Counted from the first letter of the stretch, positions 7,018 through 14,801 are shown. The stretch: 18,498 nucleotides of DNA from Coriobacteriales bacterium (GCA_031282085.1 JAITEK010000026.1:1-18498); one strand, 5' to 3'. A program made the numbers and translations. The notes: generated by a model not told the origin, from the sequence alone.

Positions 7018-7902
7018 GTGAGAATCAATGAACTGGACATCTACACGGACGACAGCTGTAACCTGTCAAAAGAGTGGCTCGCAAAGCATGAGGTAGAGAT
7101 GCTGGAGCTGAGCGTGACCCTGGACGGAGAGGAGTGCCCCCGCGAGGTACGCGATGATCTCCGCGCGTTTTACTCCGCCATACGCAACGGCGCACACCCG
7201 TCTACCAGCGCGGTTCCCCGCGGACAGATCGAGGAGGCCTTCAGGAGGTCGATGGAGCGCGGCAGGGACATCCTCTATGTCGGCCTGCCCGCAAAACTCT
7301 CAAGCAACTTCGAGCAGATGCGGGCCGTCGCGAAGGAGGTCGTCAGCGGATACCACCAGAGGATATGCTGCATGGACGCCCGCTCGGCAACGATGGGGCT
7401 CGCCATAATGATCGAGGAGGCCGTACGCCTGCGCGACGAGGGGCAGTCGTCCGACGCGATACGCAACACGCTTGAGAAGCTGAGCGACCACATCAGGATA
7501 CTCTTTATGCTGGATGACCCTCAATACCTCAAGGCCGGCGGCAGGGGCGAGAAAGCCCTTGAGCATGTGGCGCGCTTCATCTCGAAGCTGAGCATCAAGC
7601 CCCTGCTCACCATCAACCGCCAGTGCTCCATAAAATTCCACAGTGCCCACCGCAGCCGCAAGCGAGCGCTTGAGCGCATGATGGAGTACCTGCAAAGCAT
7701 GATAGACCGGGTGCGCGACCAGACGGTCTACGTTGCGCACGCGGATGCCCTGCCCCTCGCGGAGATGGCCGTCGACCAGGTACGCAAGACGCTTGGCGCA
7801 CAGCAGCGGGTGGCGATAGCGGAGGTGCCGCCGCTGATTGGCGCACACGTCGGCCCCGGCGCGATAGCCCTCATCTTCCAAAGCGCCCAGCCGAGGACCT
7901 GA
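7018..7902 (+). CDS. DegV family fatty-acid-binding protein
   Basis: The 294-residue protein fits the two-domain DegV/FakB fold, which binds one fatty acid; in Firmicutes FakB proteins present it to the kinase FakA. Family landmarks in order are an N-terminal strand ending DDSCNL (11-16), PSTSAVP (61-67; the usual form is TSqPs), GLPAKLSS (89-96), MDARSATMG (119-127), the hinge motif YLKAGGR (170-176) and the C-terminal IGAHVGPGAIAL (274-285). The TSQPS-like and S-G-T-type lipid-contact motifs are diverged, so lipid binding is plausible but not certain. The start is GTG at 7018 with AGGGGA about 5 nt upstream and AAGGAG further up (6995-7000). It is transcribed divergently from rseP and followed after 62 bp by the Asp-box protein on the same strand. 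FakA is not in the window. Confidence 0.88.
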   Translation: MRINELDIYTDDSCNLSKEWLAKHEVEMLELSVTLDGEECPREVRDDLRAFYSAIRNGAHPSTSAVPRGQIEEAFRRSMERGRDILYVGLPAKLSSNFEQMRAVAKEVVSGYHQRICCMDARSATMGLAIMIEEAVRLRDEGQSSDAIRNTLEKLSDHIRILFMLDDPQYLKAGGRGEKALEHVARFISKLSIKPLLTINRQCSIKFHSAHRSRKRALERMMEYLQSMIDRVRDQTVYVAHADALPLAEMAVDQVRKTLGAQQRVAIAEVPPLIGAHVGPGAIALIFQSAQPRT

Positions 7903-7910
7903 AAGCGCGA

Positions 7911-7938
7911 TTGACGCGAGAAACGGCCTGGCCATGAT
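7911..7938 (+). promoter_or_regulatory. Candidate promoter for the Asp-box protein gene
   Basis: TTGACG (7911-7916, 5 of 6) and CATGAT (7933-7938, 4 of 6) are 16 nt apart in the 62-bp gap after degV. The expected start near 7945 would leave a leader of about 20 nt. The gene may therefore be transcribed separately from degV. Confidence 0.35.
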
Positions 7939-7964
7939 TCCTGCGACGAACCTTTTGACGACAT

Positions 7965-9497
7965 ATGGCGCCTAGAGAAGGACTTGCGACACGCGGTAAG
8001 GTGCTGTTGGTCGGCGTTTTGCTGTTGGCGATGCTCGGGGCGCTCGTGGGGGTGTTTATCTGGCTGCGCGGCGCAGTCTATTATCCAGACACCATTGTGA
8101 GCGGCGAGAACACCTGTTGGGTCGGGCGCTACGATCTGTCTGAGGACGGTTTTGCGCCCCTGCAAAAAATCATCGACAGGTCGCAGGATATGTCCCAAAA
8201 CGTTGACGTCGCAGCCTTTGAGGCACGTGTTGATGGAGAAGGGTACGTTATCTCGTTGAGCCTTTCGTTGGATGCCTTCGACGAAACGGGGGTCTTCCTT
8301 GGCCGTGCGAATTATGAATACTATGACCGGAAACTGTTCTATAGCCCACCCACATTGGAAAACCCCGACCTTATTCGCCAGGAGAACCCCAACAGCAGGC
8401 TTGAGTACCTGGATGGACTCATCAAGACGATACCGCTTCGGGAGCAAATCGGGAAAAGTGGGTTGGAACAATATGCGATTCGCTATCAACCACACACCAT
8501 GGTGGGCAAGGACATTCCAATCTTTGACGGGAGAAGCGGCGCGGCTTTTGAGGCGTTGAGCCCCGAGGAGTACAACGCAGGCGTCGGCGGCTTCAGCGAT
8601 GGAAAGACCAACGTGGCGTTTTTGCTCTATGACGGAGAGGCCGACGTGACGCTGTTGCTCTACGATAGAGGGCGCATGGCGAGCGAGCAAACGTATTGGT
8701 ATGTCTTTGAGCCTGCTGACCCGGCCTTGGCCGTGGGGAACCCGGATGTCTATGAGGAGTGCGACTACTCCATCGGCAGCGATTATCTGCGGCTCATGAG
8801 GAATTATGGACAGGACGTAATCAACACCGACCTCACGGCCGACGAGCTGTCCGAAACCTTGGACTTCTACCGCAACAGCCCCTACCCGACTCCCGAGAGC
8901 CTGTTTCTCTCTCCTGATGCCACTTTGCCCATTGCCTTTTTCTATGGCGGCAACCCGGTACTGAAGATCTCAGCCGATAATGGCGCGACATGGAACACGG
9001 TTCCTTTCCCCAGGGCAAAGGATTTTGGGCGGTCGATCACCAAACGGGCGGTTGGTTTTGTGACGCCTCAATTCGGCTACGTGGCGCTGGGAACCGATTG
9101 GTCGATGGGCGGTGGCGAACACAAACGCTGCTACTTTACTTCTGATGGCGGGATAAGTTGGACGGATAAGACGCTTCCTCTCGCGGGGACAAGCAGTACC
9201 CTGATAGATATCGCGATGGCGGATGAGAAGAACGGGGTCGTAGCCTTAAACGAGGGTGTGGTGAGTTATTTGCCGCTGCTCTATGCCACAACGGACACCG
9301 GGGATACCTGGGAACAAATCAGTCTCCCCTATTACGCCCTCCCAAGAGAGATTCAGTACTTCAGCACTATCGACAGCCTCATATATGAGGACGGGAAGTT
9401 CGTACTGACCCTGAGTCAGGGCGATTCCGGAACATTCAAAGCCATCTTCACCACGATTGCCCTCGACAAACCCTGGGAATTCGTAGAGGCGCATTGA
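7965..9497 (+). CDS. Membrane-anchored Asp-box (BNR-like) protein of unknown function
   Basis: I do not recognise this 510-residue protein. A basic N-terminus (MAPREGLATRGK) and one long hydrophobic stretch (residues 13-34) predict a single N-terminal membrane anchor or uncleaved signal, placing the rest outside the cell. Residues 40-300 show alternating strands rich in Asp, Glu, Tyr and Phe without a motif I can name. The C-terminal third has three Asp-box motifs spaced 56 and 50 residues apart: SADNGATW (336-343), TSDGGISW (392-399) and TTDTGDTW (442-449), each following a strand, as in beta-propeller blades of sialidases, Ycf48 and sortilin-like proteins. Enzyme activity is not implied: I see no sialidase catalytic set. 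No ribosome-binding site precedes the ATG. Codon use is visibly more AT-rich (TAT, TTT, AAT, TTG) than in the neighbours, which suggests transfer. Confidence 0.8.
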   Translation: MAPREGLATRGKVLLVGVLLLAMLGALVGVFIWLRGAVYYPDTIVSGENTCWVGRYDLSEDGFAPLQKIIDRSQDMSQNVDVAAFEARVDGEGYVISLSLSLDAFDETGVFLGRANYEYYDRKLFYSPPTLENPDLIRQENPNSRLEYLDGLIKTIPLREQIGKSGLEQYAIRYQPHTMVGKDIPIFDGRSGAAFEALSPEEYNAGVGGFSDGKTNVAFLLYDGEADVTLLLYDRGRMASEQTYWYVFEPADPALAVGNPDVYEECDYSIGSDYLRLMRNYGQDVINTDLTADELSETLDFYRNSPYPTPESLFLSPDATLPIAFFYGGNPVLKISADNGATWNTVPFPRAKDFGRSITKRAVGFVTPQFGYVALGTDWSMGGGEHKRCYFTSDGGISWTDKTLPLAGTSSTLIDIAMADEKNGVVALNEGVVSYLPLLYATTDTGDTWEQISLPYYALPREIQYFSTIDSLIYEDGKFVLTLSQGDSGTFKAIFTTIALDKPWEFVEAH

Positions 9498-9527
9498 CGA
9501 ACAGATTCTGCCCACCACCCTAGGTTC

Positions 9528-9619
9528 GCCCGTCACCCAGATTTGCCCGTCATTCTGGGCTTGTCCCAGAATCCAGTCGACCGCGATAGCGGGCGACGTA
9601 GAGAGCGTGCGCAGCACGC
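9528..9619. repeat. Palindromic intergenic repeat element between convergent genes
   Basis: The 146-bp gap between the Asp-box gene and dxr contains, in order: GCCCGTCA twice (9528-9535 and 9545-9552, period 17); a perfect 8-bp stem ATTCTGGG/CCCAGAAT (9552-9559, 9565-9572) with a 5-nt loop; CCGC/GCGG (9581-9584, 9589-9592); and GCGTGC/GCACGC (9605-9610, 9614-9619). The CGTCATTCTGGGCTTGTCCC stretch resembles dispersed palindromic elements known from other bacterial genomes. It may serve as a two-way transcription barrier; no T tract is present. Confidence 0.6.
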
Positions 9620-9643
9620 GGCACACGACTACCGCACAAAACC

Positions 9644-10783
9644 CTAGAGGAGGCTGTGGGCCGCGCGGCGGGCTTGGGCGTCTACCTCTTCTAACTGCTC
9701 GAGGGAGGTGACGGGTGCGGATGTGTGACCGGCAAGGACTTCTCCAACCACGCGTTCGATGTCGAGGAAGTGGCAGGCGCCGCTGAGGAAGGCTTGCACA
9801 GCGACCTCGTTGGCGGCATTGAGCGCCGCGGGGGCTGTGCCTCCTGTTTTGCCCGCCTCAAGGGCGAGCCTGAGCGCACCGAAGGTCTCAAGGTCCGGAG
9901 CCTCAAAGCTGAGTTGGCCCAACCGCGTGAAGTCGAGCGGCTCGAGTGGAGCGTCCCAACGCTGGGGGTAGGACAACGCGTATTGGATGGGGATGCGCAT
10001 ATCAGTGGCGCCGAGGTGCGCCTTGACGCTGCCGTCACGATACTCAACCATGGAATGGATGCAACTCTGGGGATGTACCACGATACGTATGTCGCAGTAG
10101 TCGCACGCAAACAGATGGTGCGCCTCGATGGCCTCAAGCCCCTTGTTCATCAGCGTGGCGCTGTCGATGCTTATCTTGGGGCCCATCTGCCAGGTCGGAT
10201 GGGCAAGCGCCTCGGTGGCGCCTATGTGCGCCAGCTGCGTGCGGCTCCACCCGCGAAACGGCCCGCCGGAGGCCGTGAGCCATAGGCGGCTGACCTCGCC
10301 GGCGCTCTCCCCCACCAGGCACTGGTAGATGGCCGAGTGCTCCGAGTCCACGGGTAGCAGCGTCTGAGGGGTCGCAAGCGGCATGATGAGGTCGCCACCT
10401 ACCACCAGCGACTCCTTGTTGGCAAGCGCCAAGCGCCGCCCCAGACGCAGTGCGCTGTAGCTCGCCCTGAGACCCGCAGCGCCCACCAGGGCGTTGAGCA
10501 CAACGTCAACATCCTCAAGTGCGCAGAGTGCCTCAACGGCGGCGGCGCCAAAGCAGACGGTGACCTCGGCGGGAAGCTGCGCGAGCGCGGGATGCGTCCT
10601 CAGCTCCTCATCACCTACCGCCACAGCCTTTGCGCCGAACTCGAGCGCCTGCGCAACGAGCAACTCGACGTTGCGATGAGCGGCGAGTGCCACCACCTGC
10701 ACGGAAGCGGGATTGCACCGTGCGACGTCGAGGGCCTGGCGGCCGATGGAGCCGGTCGATCCGAGCAAGGCGAGGCGCTGCAT
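9644..10783 (-). CDS. dxr: 1-deoxy-D-xylulose 5-phosphate reductoisomerase
   Basis: Dxr rearranges and reduces DXP to MEP with NADPH, the first committed step of the MEP pathway and the target of fosmidomycin. Numbered from the ATG at 10783 (379 residues), the NADPH-binding GSTGSIG is at 8-14, LANKESLV at 120-127, metal ligands Asp146 and Glu148 in PVDSEHSA and Glu217 in LMNKGLEAIE, and substrate-loop residues in ASGGPFR (171-177) and HPTW (195-198). HPQSCIHSMVEY (237-248) has Cys where Val or Ile is usual. The frame stays open 21 codons further upstream, but the ATG at 10783 overlaps the cdsA stop as TAATG and is the sensible start. It is the last gene of pyrH-frr-uppS-cdsA-dxr; the next pathway gene here, ispG, lies beyond the DegV/Asp-box block. 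Confidence 0.97.
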   Translation of the reverse strand: MQRLALLGSTGSIGRQALDVARCNPASVQVVALAAHRNVELLVAQALEFGAKAVAVGDEELRTHPALAQLPAEVTVCFGAAAVEALCALEDVDVVLNALVGAAGLRASYSALRLGRRLALANKESLVVGGDLIMPLATPQTLLPVDSEHSAIYQCLVGESAGEVSRLWLTASGGPFRGWSRTQLAHIGATEALAHPTWQMGPKISIDSATLMNKGLEAIEAHHLFACDYCDIRIVVHPQSCIHSMVEYRDGSVKAHLGATDMRIPIQYALSYPQRWDAPLEPLDFTRLGQLSFEAPDLETFGALRLALEAGKTGGTAPAALNAANEVAVQAFLSGACHFLDIERVVGEVLAGHTSAPVTSLEQLEEVDAQARRAAHSLL

Positions 10784-11586
10784 TACAGACCTATCAAGCG
10801 GAAGATGAGAGAGGCGACCGCGGCGACCACGATGAGCGAGTCGCAACGGTCGAGGAAGCCGCCGTGCCCCGGCAGCAGATTACTTGAATCCTTAAAGCCG
10901 GTGTTGCGCTTGATGCGCGACTCCACCAGATCGCCGAGTATGCCGATACAGCCGCAGGCTAAACCGCCGACGATGGCCCAGCCGATGGGCAGCTCCAGGC
11001 CTGGTATCAGCGGGAGCACGCACCACACCGCCACCGACATGATAACGCCCGCGACAAAACCCTCCCAGGATTTCTTGGGCGAGATACGCGGCGCCATCGG
11101 ATGCTTGCCGAATTTTGAGCCGATAAGATAGGCAAAGGTGTCGTTGGCCCAAACGGAGAGCAGCACGCCGACGACCAGCACGCCGCCCCAAAACCCATCA
11201 AGTATCTCCCGTATCATCACCAGTGAGGAGAGCATCAACCCCGTATAGCAGGCGCCGAACAGCGTTATCGCCACGTCGGTGATGCGCGCCGGCGTGTAGA
11301 ACACATACCAGATAAGCAGGGCACAGGCAAAGGTGACCGTCAGCGAGAGCAGGCCGTTGAAGTGCCAGATCGCGTAGACGAGGGGGTAGGCGGTCGCGAC
11401 CGCCGTGCCGAGGAACTCGTTGGGCAGTTTCGCGTCCTTGCGCAGCATGCGGAACAGCTCAAAGGAGCAGAGTGCGGAGAGGGCGGCGGCCATGAGCACC
11501 GTTGTGGCGCGACTTGCGACCGCGAGAGCCACGATGGACAGGGAGAACACCGCCGCGGTGAGCACCCGCGCCTTGAACTCGCCCAT
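10783..11586 (-). CDS. cdsA: Phosphatidate cytidylyltransferase (CDP-diacylglycerol synthase)
   Basis: CdsA makes CDP-diacylglycerol from phosphatidic acid and CTP in the cytoplasmic membrane, feeding phospholipid synthesis. From the ATG at 11586 the protein has 267 residues with about seven to eight hydrophobic segments. The family signature is near the C-terminus: RISPKKSWEGF (167-177) and GDLVESRIKRNTGFKDSS (218-235) followed by LLPGHGGFLDRCDSL (237-251), which holds the catalytic Asp and Lys residues. The frame extends upstream by 36 codons into uppS, but those residues are unlike the family, and the ATG sits 1 bp after the uppS stop (TGA-A-ATG), so re-initiation is expected. The downstream end overlaps dxr by one base. 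Confidence 0.95.
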   Translation of the reverse strand: MGEFKARVLTAAVFSLSIVALAVASRATTVLMAAALSALCSFELFRMLRKDAKLPNEFLGTAVATAYPLVYAIWHFNGLLSLTVTFACALLIWYVFYTPARITDVAITLFGACYTGLMLSSLVMIREILDGFWGGVLVVGVLLSVWANDTFAYLIGSKFGKHPMAPRISPKKSWEGFVAGVIMSVAVWCVLPLIPGLELPIGWAIVGGLACGCIGILGDLVESRIKRNTGFKDSSNLLPGHGGFLDRCDSLIVVAAVASLIFRLIGL

Positions 11587-11587
11587 T

Positions 11588-12379
11588 TCACACACCCCCG
11601 AAACGCCGCTTGCGGCCTTGGAAGTCGATAATGGCGCGCAGCAACTCGTGAGCGTCGAAGTCCGGCCAGAGAACGGGTGTGATATACAGCTCACTGTAGG
11701 CTATCTGGAACAGCAGGAAGTTGGAGAGGCGACACTCCCCGCTCGTACGGATGAGCAGGTCGGGGTCGGGAATGCCAGCAGTTTGGAGGTAGCCGGCAAA
11801 GGCTGCGGGGTCAAGCGCATCCAGGGCGGCCTCGTCGAGCTCGCCGGCCCGCGCGCGGCGCGCGATGGCTTGAGCAGCACGCACGATCTCGTCCCGCGAT
11901 CCGTAGTTGACCGCCACGACGAGCGTCATGCCTTCATTGTTCCGGGTACGGTAGACGGCGTCCTCAAAGGTCTTGCGCGTCTTGGCGGGCAGCAACGACA
12001 GGTCGCCGATGGTGCGCACGCGCACTTGTTCCTCGTGCAGACCCGCAAGTTCGGCAGCCATCGTGTTGGCGAACAGCGTCATGAGCGTCTTCACTTCCAT
12101 AGCTGGTCGCGCCCAGTTCTCGGTGGAGAAGGAGTAGATGGTGAGGTAGCGTACGCCCAGGTCGTTGGCCGTGCGGATGAGGGCACGCACGCCTTCGATG
12201 CCTGCCTTGTGCCCGGCCGCACGGCTCTTATTGCGTTGCGTCGCCCAACGCCCATTGCCGTCCATGATGACGGCGATATGCGCGGGGACACGCTCAAAGT
12301 CGAGCGCCGCAAAGTCGATGTCGTCAGGCATAGGCTCAAATAGCCGCCTGAGCTGCTCTTTTGACTTACCAGCTATCAA
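11588..12379 (-). CDS. uppS: Isoprenyl transferase (undecaprenyl diphosphate synthase)
   Basis: This cis-prenyltransferase condenses isopentenyl diphosphate onto farnesyl diphosphate to give the C55 carrier lipid for cell-wall synthesis. All conserved regions are visible: IMDGNGRWA (38-46, with catalytic Asp40), YSFSTENW (82-89), NYGSRDEI (158-165) and LLIRTSGECRLSN (208-220) followed by QIAYSELY (225-232), where Glu230 matches the Mg2+-binding Glu. The last block reads FLLFQ instead of the usual FLLWQ. At 263 residues the length is normal. The longest frame starts at TTG 12379, preceded in frame by a stop and by only a weak ribosome-binding site; ATG at 12331 (Met17) also keeps every conserved region. 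It follows frr by 33 bp and precedes cdsA by 1 bp. Confidence 0.95.
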   Translation of the reverse strand: MIAGKSKEQLRRLFEPMPDDIDFAALDFERVPAHIAVIMDGNGRWATQRNKSRAAGHKAGIEGVRALIRTANDLGVRYLTIYSFSTENWARPAMEVKTLMTLFANTMAAELAGLHEEQVRVRTIGDLSLLPAKTRKTFEDAVYRTRNNEGMTLVVAVNYGSRDEIVRAAQAIARRARAGELDEAALDALDPAAFAGYLQTAGIPDPDLLIRTSGECRLSNFLLFQIAYSELYITPVLWPDFDAHELLRAIIDFQGRKRRFGGV

Positions 12380-12412
12380 TCAACGCTACCAATCTCTGCC
12401 GTGGCTTAGGGA

Positions 12413-12970
12413 CTATACCTCCATGACCTCTGCTTCTTTGTGCTTGAGCGCCTCGTCGACCTTCGTGACGTGCAGGTCGGTCAGCTTCTGTATCTGCTCC
12501 TCGGCACGATGCACCTCATCCTTGGAGACGTCCTCGTCCTTGATGAGACGCTCGAGCCGCGTATTGGCGTCGCGTCGCTCGTTGCGCAGGGCGACCTTTG
12601 CCTCCTCGGCGATGTGGCGGCACTGTTTGACGAGCTCCCGGCGCCGCTCCTCAGTCGGCAGCGGGAACGGTAGGCGGATGACGCCACCATCGTTGGAGGG
12701 GGTGATACCGAGGTCGCTTGCCTGTATCGCCTTTACGATGTTGTTGAGTATCTGCTTGTCCCAGGGCTCAACAACGAGCAGGTGCGCCTCGGGGGATTTA
12801 ACGCTTGCCAACTGCGTTATCGGCGTCTGCACGCCGTAATAGTCAACGTGGATACGCTCCAGCATGGCGGCCGACGCCCTACCGGTGCGGATAGTGGAGA
12901 ACTCGTGCGAGAGGTTCGCGACGGTCTTATCCATCTTATCGGTCGTTGCGGCAATAACCTCATCGATCAT
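12413..12970 (-). CDS. frr: Ribosome recycling factor
   Basis: RRF splits post-termination ribosomes together with EF-G. From the ATG at 12970 the protein has 185 residues, the standard length, beginning MIDEVIAATTDKMDKTV and containing FSTIRTGRASAAMLERIHVDYYG, PITQLASVKSPEA and EPWDKQ in the usual order, ending in a helical stretch with EVHRAEEQIQKLTD. The frame is open further upstream into the pyrH region, but AGGAGA 7 nt before the ATG and the family N-terminus fix the start. It lies 34 bp after pyrH and 33 bp before uppS. Confidence 0.97.
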   Translation of the reverse strand: MIDEVIAATTDKMDKTVANLSHEFSTIRTGRASAAMLERIHVDYYGVQTPITQLASVKSPEAHLLVVEPWDKQILNNIVKAIQASDLGITPSNDGGVIRLPFPLPTEERRRELVKQCRHIAEEAKVALRNERRDANTRLERLIKDEDVSKDEVHRAEEQIQKLTDLHVTKVDEALKHKEAEVMEV

Positions 12971-13004
12971 GACAATCTCCTTACAAACAAAGATTCCAAC
13001 GGTC

Positions 13005-13718
13005 TCAGTACACGACAGTCCCCACCGGCTCACCGCGCAGGGCTGCTTCCATCGTGCCCTCCTTCTCAAGGCTGAACACGATGAGGGGCAGTTTGTTGTC
13101 CATGCACAGCGAGATAGCTGTGGTGTCCATGATATGCAGCTCCTTGGTCAGCACGTCGAGGTAGCTGATCCGCTCAAAGCGTTGGGCGCCGGGGTTCTTC
13201 ACCGGGTCGCTGTCGTAGATGCCATCGACTTTTGTCGCCTTCATGAACACGTCGGCGCCTATTTCGCAGGCGCGCAGCGCCGCCGTTGTGTCGGTGGTGA
13301 AGTAGGGGTTGCCCGTACCACCGGCGAAGATGACGACGCGTCCCTTCTCAAGATGTCTGAGGGCGCGACGGCGGATATAGGTCTCGGCGACCTCCTGCAT
13401 GGCGATTGCGCTCTGCACACGCGTGAATACCCCTGCACGCTCAAGGGCCTCCTGCAGGGCGAGTGCGTTCATAACCGTGGCGAGCATGCCGATGTAGTCG
13501 GCCTGGCTGCGATCCATGCCCTCGGTTGAGGCGGCCATGCCGCGGAAGATGTTGCCGCCGCCCACGGTGATGGCGAGCTGCACGTCCTGCTCCCGGATAC
13601 GCCCGATCTGCTCCGCAAGGCCGCTGATAACCCGTGGGTCTATGCCATAGCCCTGGTTGCCGGCCAGATGCTCACCCGACAGCTTGAGAAGTACCCGTTT
13701 GTATTTGAATCCCGTCAC
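13005..13718 (-). CDS. pyrH: Uridylate (UMP) kinase
   Basis: PyrH phosphorylates UMP to UDP in pyrimidine synthesis; it is a hexameric amino-acid-kinase-fold enzyme usually regulated by GTP and UTP. The 237 residues include KLSGE (12-16), GGGNIFRG (53-60), the UMP-binding DYIGMLATVMN (74-84), GGTGNPYFTTDT (133-144) and the nucleotide-binding TKVDGIYDSDP (162-172), with MDTTAISLCMDN (197-208) near the end. The start codon is GTG at 13718, preceded by a strong AAAGGAGAG ribosome-binding site. It is the first gene after the tsf terminator and heads the operon that continues with frr, uppS, cdsA and dxr. Confidence 0.97.
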   Translation of the reverse strand: MTGFKYKRVLLKLSGEHLAGNQGYGIDPRVISGLAEQIGRIREQDVQLAITVGGGNIFRGMAASTEGMDRSQADYIGMLATVMNALALQEALERAGVFTRVQSAIAMQEVAETYIRRRALRHLEKGRVVIFAGGTGNPYFTTDTTAALRACEIGADVFMKATKVDGIYDSDPVKNPGAQRFERISYLDVLTKELHIMDTTAISLCMDNKLPLIVFSLEKEGTMEAALRGEPVGTVVY

Positions 13719-13780
13719 AGCTCTCCTTTGCTCGATTCTTCGCGTCAGTGCCTGTGCCGAGGCGCTTGCCTGCCTATCCC

Positions 13781-13786
13781 ACTATA
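13781..13786 (-). promoter_or_regulatory. Candidate -10 for the pyrH operon
   Basis: TATAGT on the minus strand lies 3 bp beyond the T run of the tsf terminator and about 63 nt before the pyrH GTG. The -35 would fall inside the terminator hairpin (TTATGG at 17 nt spacing, a poor match), so expression may also depend on readthrough from rpsB-tsf. Confidence 0.3.
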
Positions 13787-13788
13787 GC

Positions 13789-13822
13789 AAAAGCGGGCAT
13801 ACTCCATAAAGGAGATACCCGC
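13789..13822 (-). terminator. Intrinsic terminator after tsf
   Basis: On the minus strand GCGGGTATCTCC and GGAGTATGCCCGC pair with one bulge around a 5-nt loop (TTTAT), followed by TTTT. It begins 26 bp after the tsf stop and separates rpsB-tsf from pyrH. Confidence 0.8.
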
Positions 13823-13847
13823 GTTGTGCTCAAACTCCACGCAGTGC

Positions 13848-14720
13848 CTAACCGCGACCGACCTCGAAGCGGTCGAAGCCGATAACCGTGATGGTGTCGC
13901 CGACAGCCTTGGAGACGCCGTCGATGATGGCCTGGACGTTTTTGTCCGGCTCTTTGACGAAGGCCTGCTCAACGAGGGTATTCTCCTGGTAGAACTTCCT
14001 GAGATTGCCCTCCGCTATCTTCTCCTGGATGTTCTCGGGCTTGCCGGACTCAGCAGCCTTGGCCTTGTAGATAGCCATCTCATGCTCGATGACCTCCGCG
14101 GTAAAGCCCTCGCGGGTAACCGCGCCGGGATTGGAGGCGGCAACCTGCATGGCGATGTCCTTGGACAAGGTCTTAAAGCCGTCGGCAGCAGCGGTACCCG
14201 CATTGCTGAAGGCGAACTGCACGAGGACGCCGAGACGGCCGCCGCCGTGGATGTAGCTTGAGAACACGCCGCCCGGCGCCTCACGACGGACGAAGCGCGC
14301 TATCTGGATGTTCTCGCCGATGGTGTGGATGGCCTCCGTGAGGATGGCCTCAACGGTCTCGCCATCTACGGTCGAAGCCTTGAGCGCGTCGATGTCGGCG
14401 GGGTCGTTGGCCAAAACCGCCTGGGCGACCTTGGCGGCATAGCCGCCGAACACCTCGTTGCGGGAGACGAAGTCCGTCTCGCAGTTGACCTCTACCAACG
14501 CCGCGGTCTTGGCGTCGTCGCTCAAAAGCGCGATGATGAGCCCCTCGTTGGTCGCACGGCCTGCCTTCTTGGCGGCGGCAGCCAAACCACGGGTGCGCAG
14601 TACGTCTATGGCCTTCTCGATGTCGGCCTCGGCCTCGGTGAGCGCCTTCTTGCACTCCATCATCCCCGCGCCGGTTATCTCCCTCAGTTCCTTGACAAGG
14701 GAAGCAGTGATCTCTGCCAT
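13848..14720 (-). CDS. tsf: Elongation factor Ts
   Basis: EF-Ts is the nucleotide-exchange factor for EF-Tu. The 290-residue protein opens with the UBA-like N-terminal domain MAEITASLVKELREITGAGM and MECKKAL, then KKAGRATNEG (51-60), and has the EF-Tu-contacting TDFV at 82-85 (VNCETDFVSRNE), the residues that disturb the Mg2+ site of EF-Tu. The core and coiled-coil regions follow, with KIAEGNLRKFYQENTLVEQ near the C-terminus. The ATG at 14720 has AAAGGA about 7 nt upstream. It lies 81 bp after rpsB, the usual partner, with a small hairpin in the gap. Confidence 0.97.
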   Translation of the reverse strand: MAEITASLVKELREITGAGMMECKKALTEAEADIEKAIDVLRTRGLAAAAKKAGRATNEGLIIALLSDDAKTAALVEVNCETDFVSRNEVFGGYAAKVAQAVLANDPADIDALKASTVDGETVEAILTEAIHTIGENIQIARFVRREAPGGVFSSYIHGGGRLGVLVQFAFSNAGTAAADGFKTLSKDIAMQVAASNPGAVTREGFTAEVIEHEMAIYKAKAAESGKPENIQEKIAEGNLRKFYQENTLVEQAFVKEPDKNVQAIIDGVSKAVGDTITVIGFDRFEVGRG

Positions 14721-14778
14721 GATGATTCCTTTCTCAGCTTTCCCAGTATGGTCTTTATGGTCTTGTCCGTCTTGCTGT

Positions 14779-14792
14779 CCGGCCTTGGCCGG
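14779..14792. repeat. Hairpin in the rpsB-tsf gap
   Basis: CCGGCC (14779-14784) and GGCCGG (14787-14792) form a perfect GC stem with a tight loop between the rpsB stop and the tsf ribosome-binding site. It might tune the ratio of S2 to EF-Ts by attenuation or RNA processing; no T tract follows. Confidence 0.45.
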
Positions 14793-14801
14793 GTTCTTCT
14801 G

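Noticed and set aside
7728..8690. 320-codon minus-strand frame over the degV/Asp-box junction
   Set aside because: It crosses two genes on the other strand that have family motifs; no motif, initiation signal or family resemblance was seen.
9498..9643. Short minus-strand frame (9246-9626) reading through the intergenic repeat
   Set aside because: It is a spurious ORF over a palindromic repeat (WILGQAQNDG string) and antisense to the Asp-box gene.
10784..10846. Upstream extension of dxr by 21 codons
   Set aside because: The added residues are Arg-rich and unlike Dxr; the ATG at 10783 overlapping the cdsA stop gives the family N-terminus directly.
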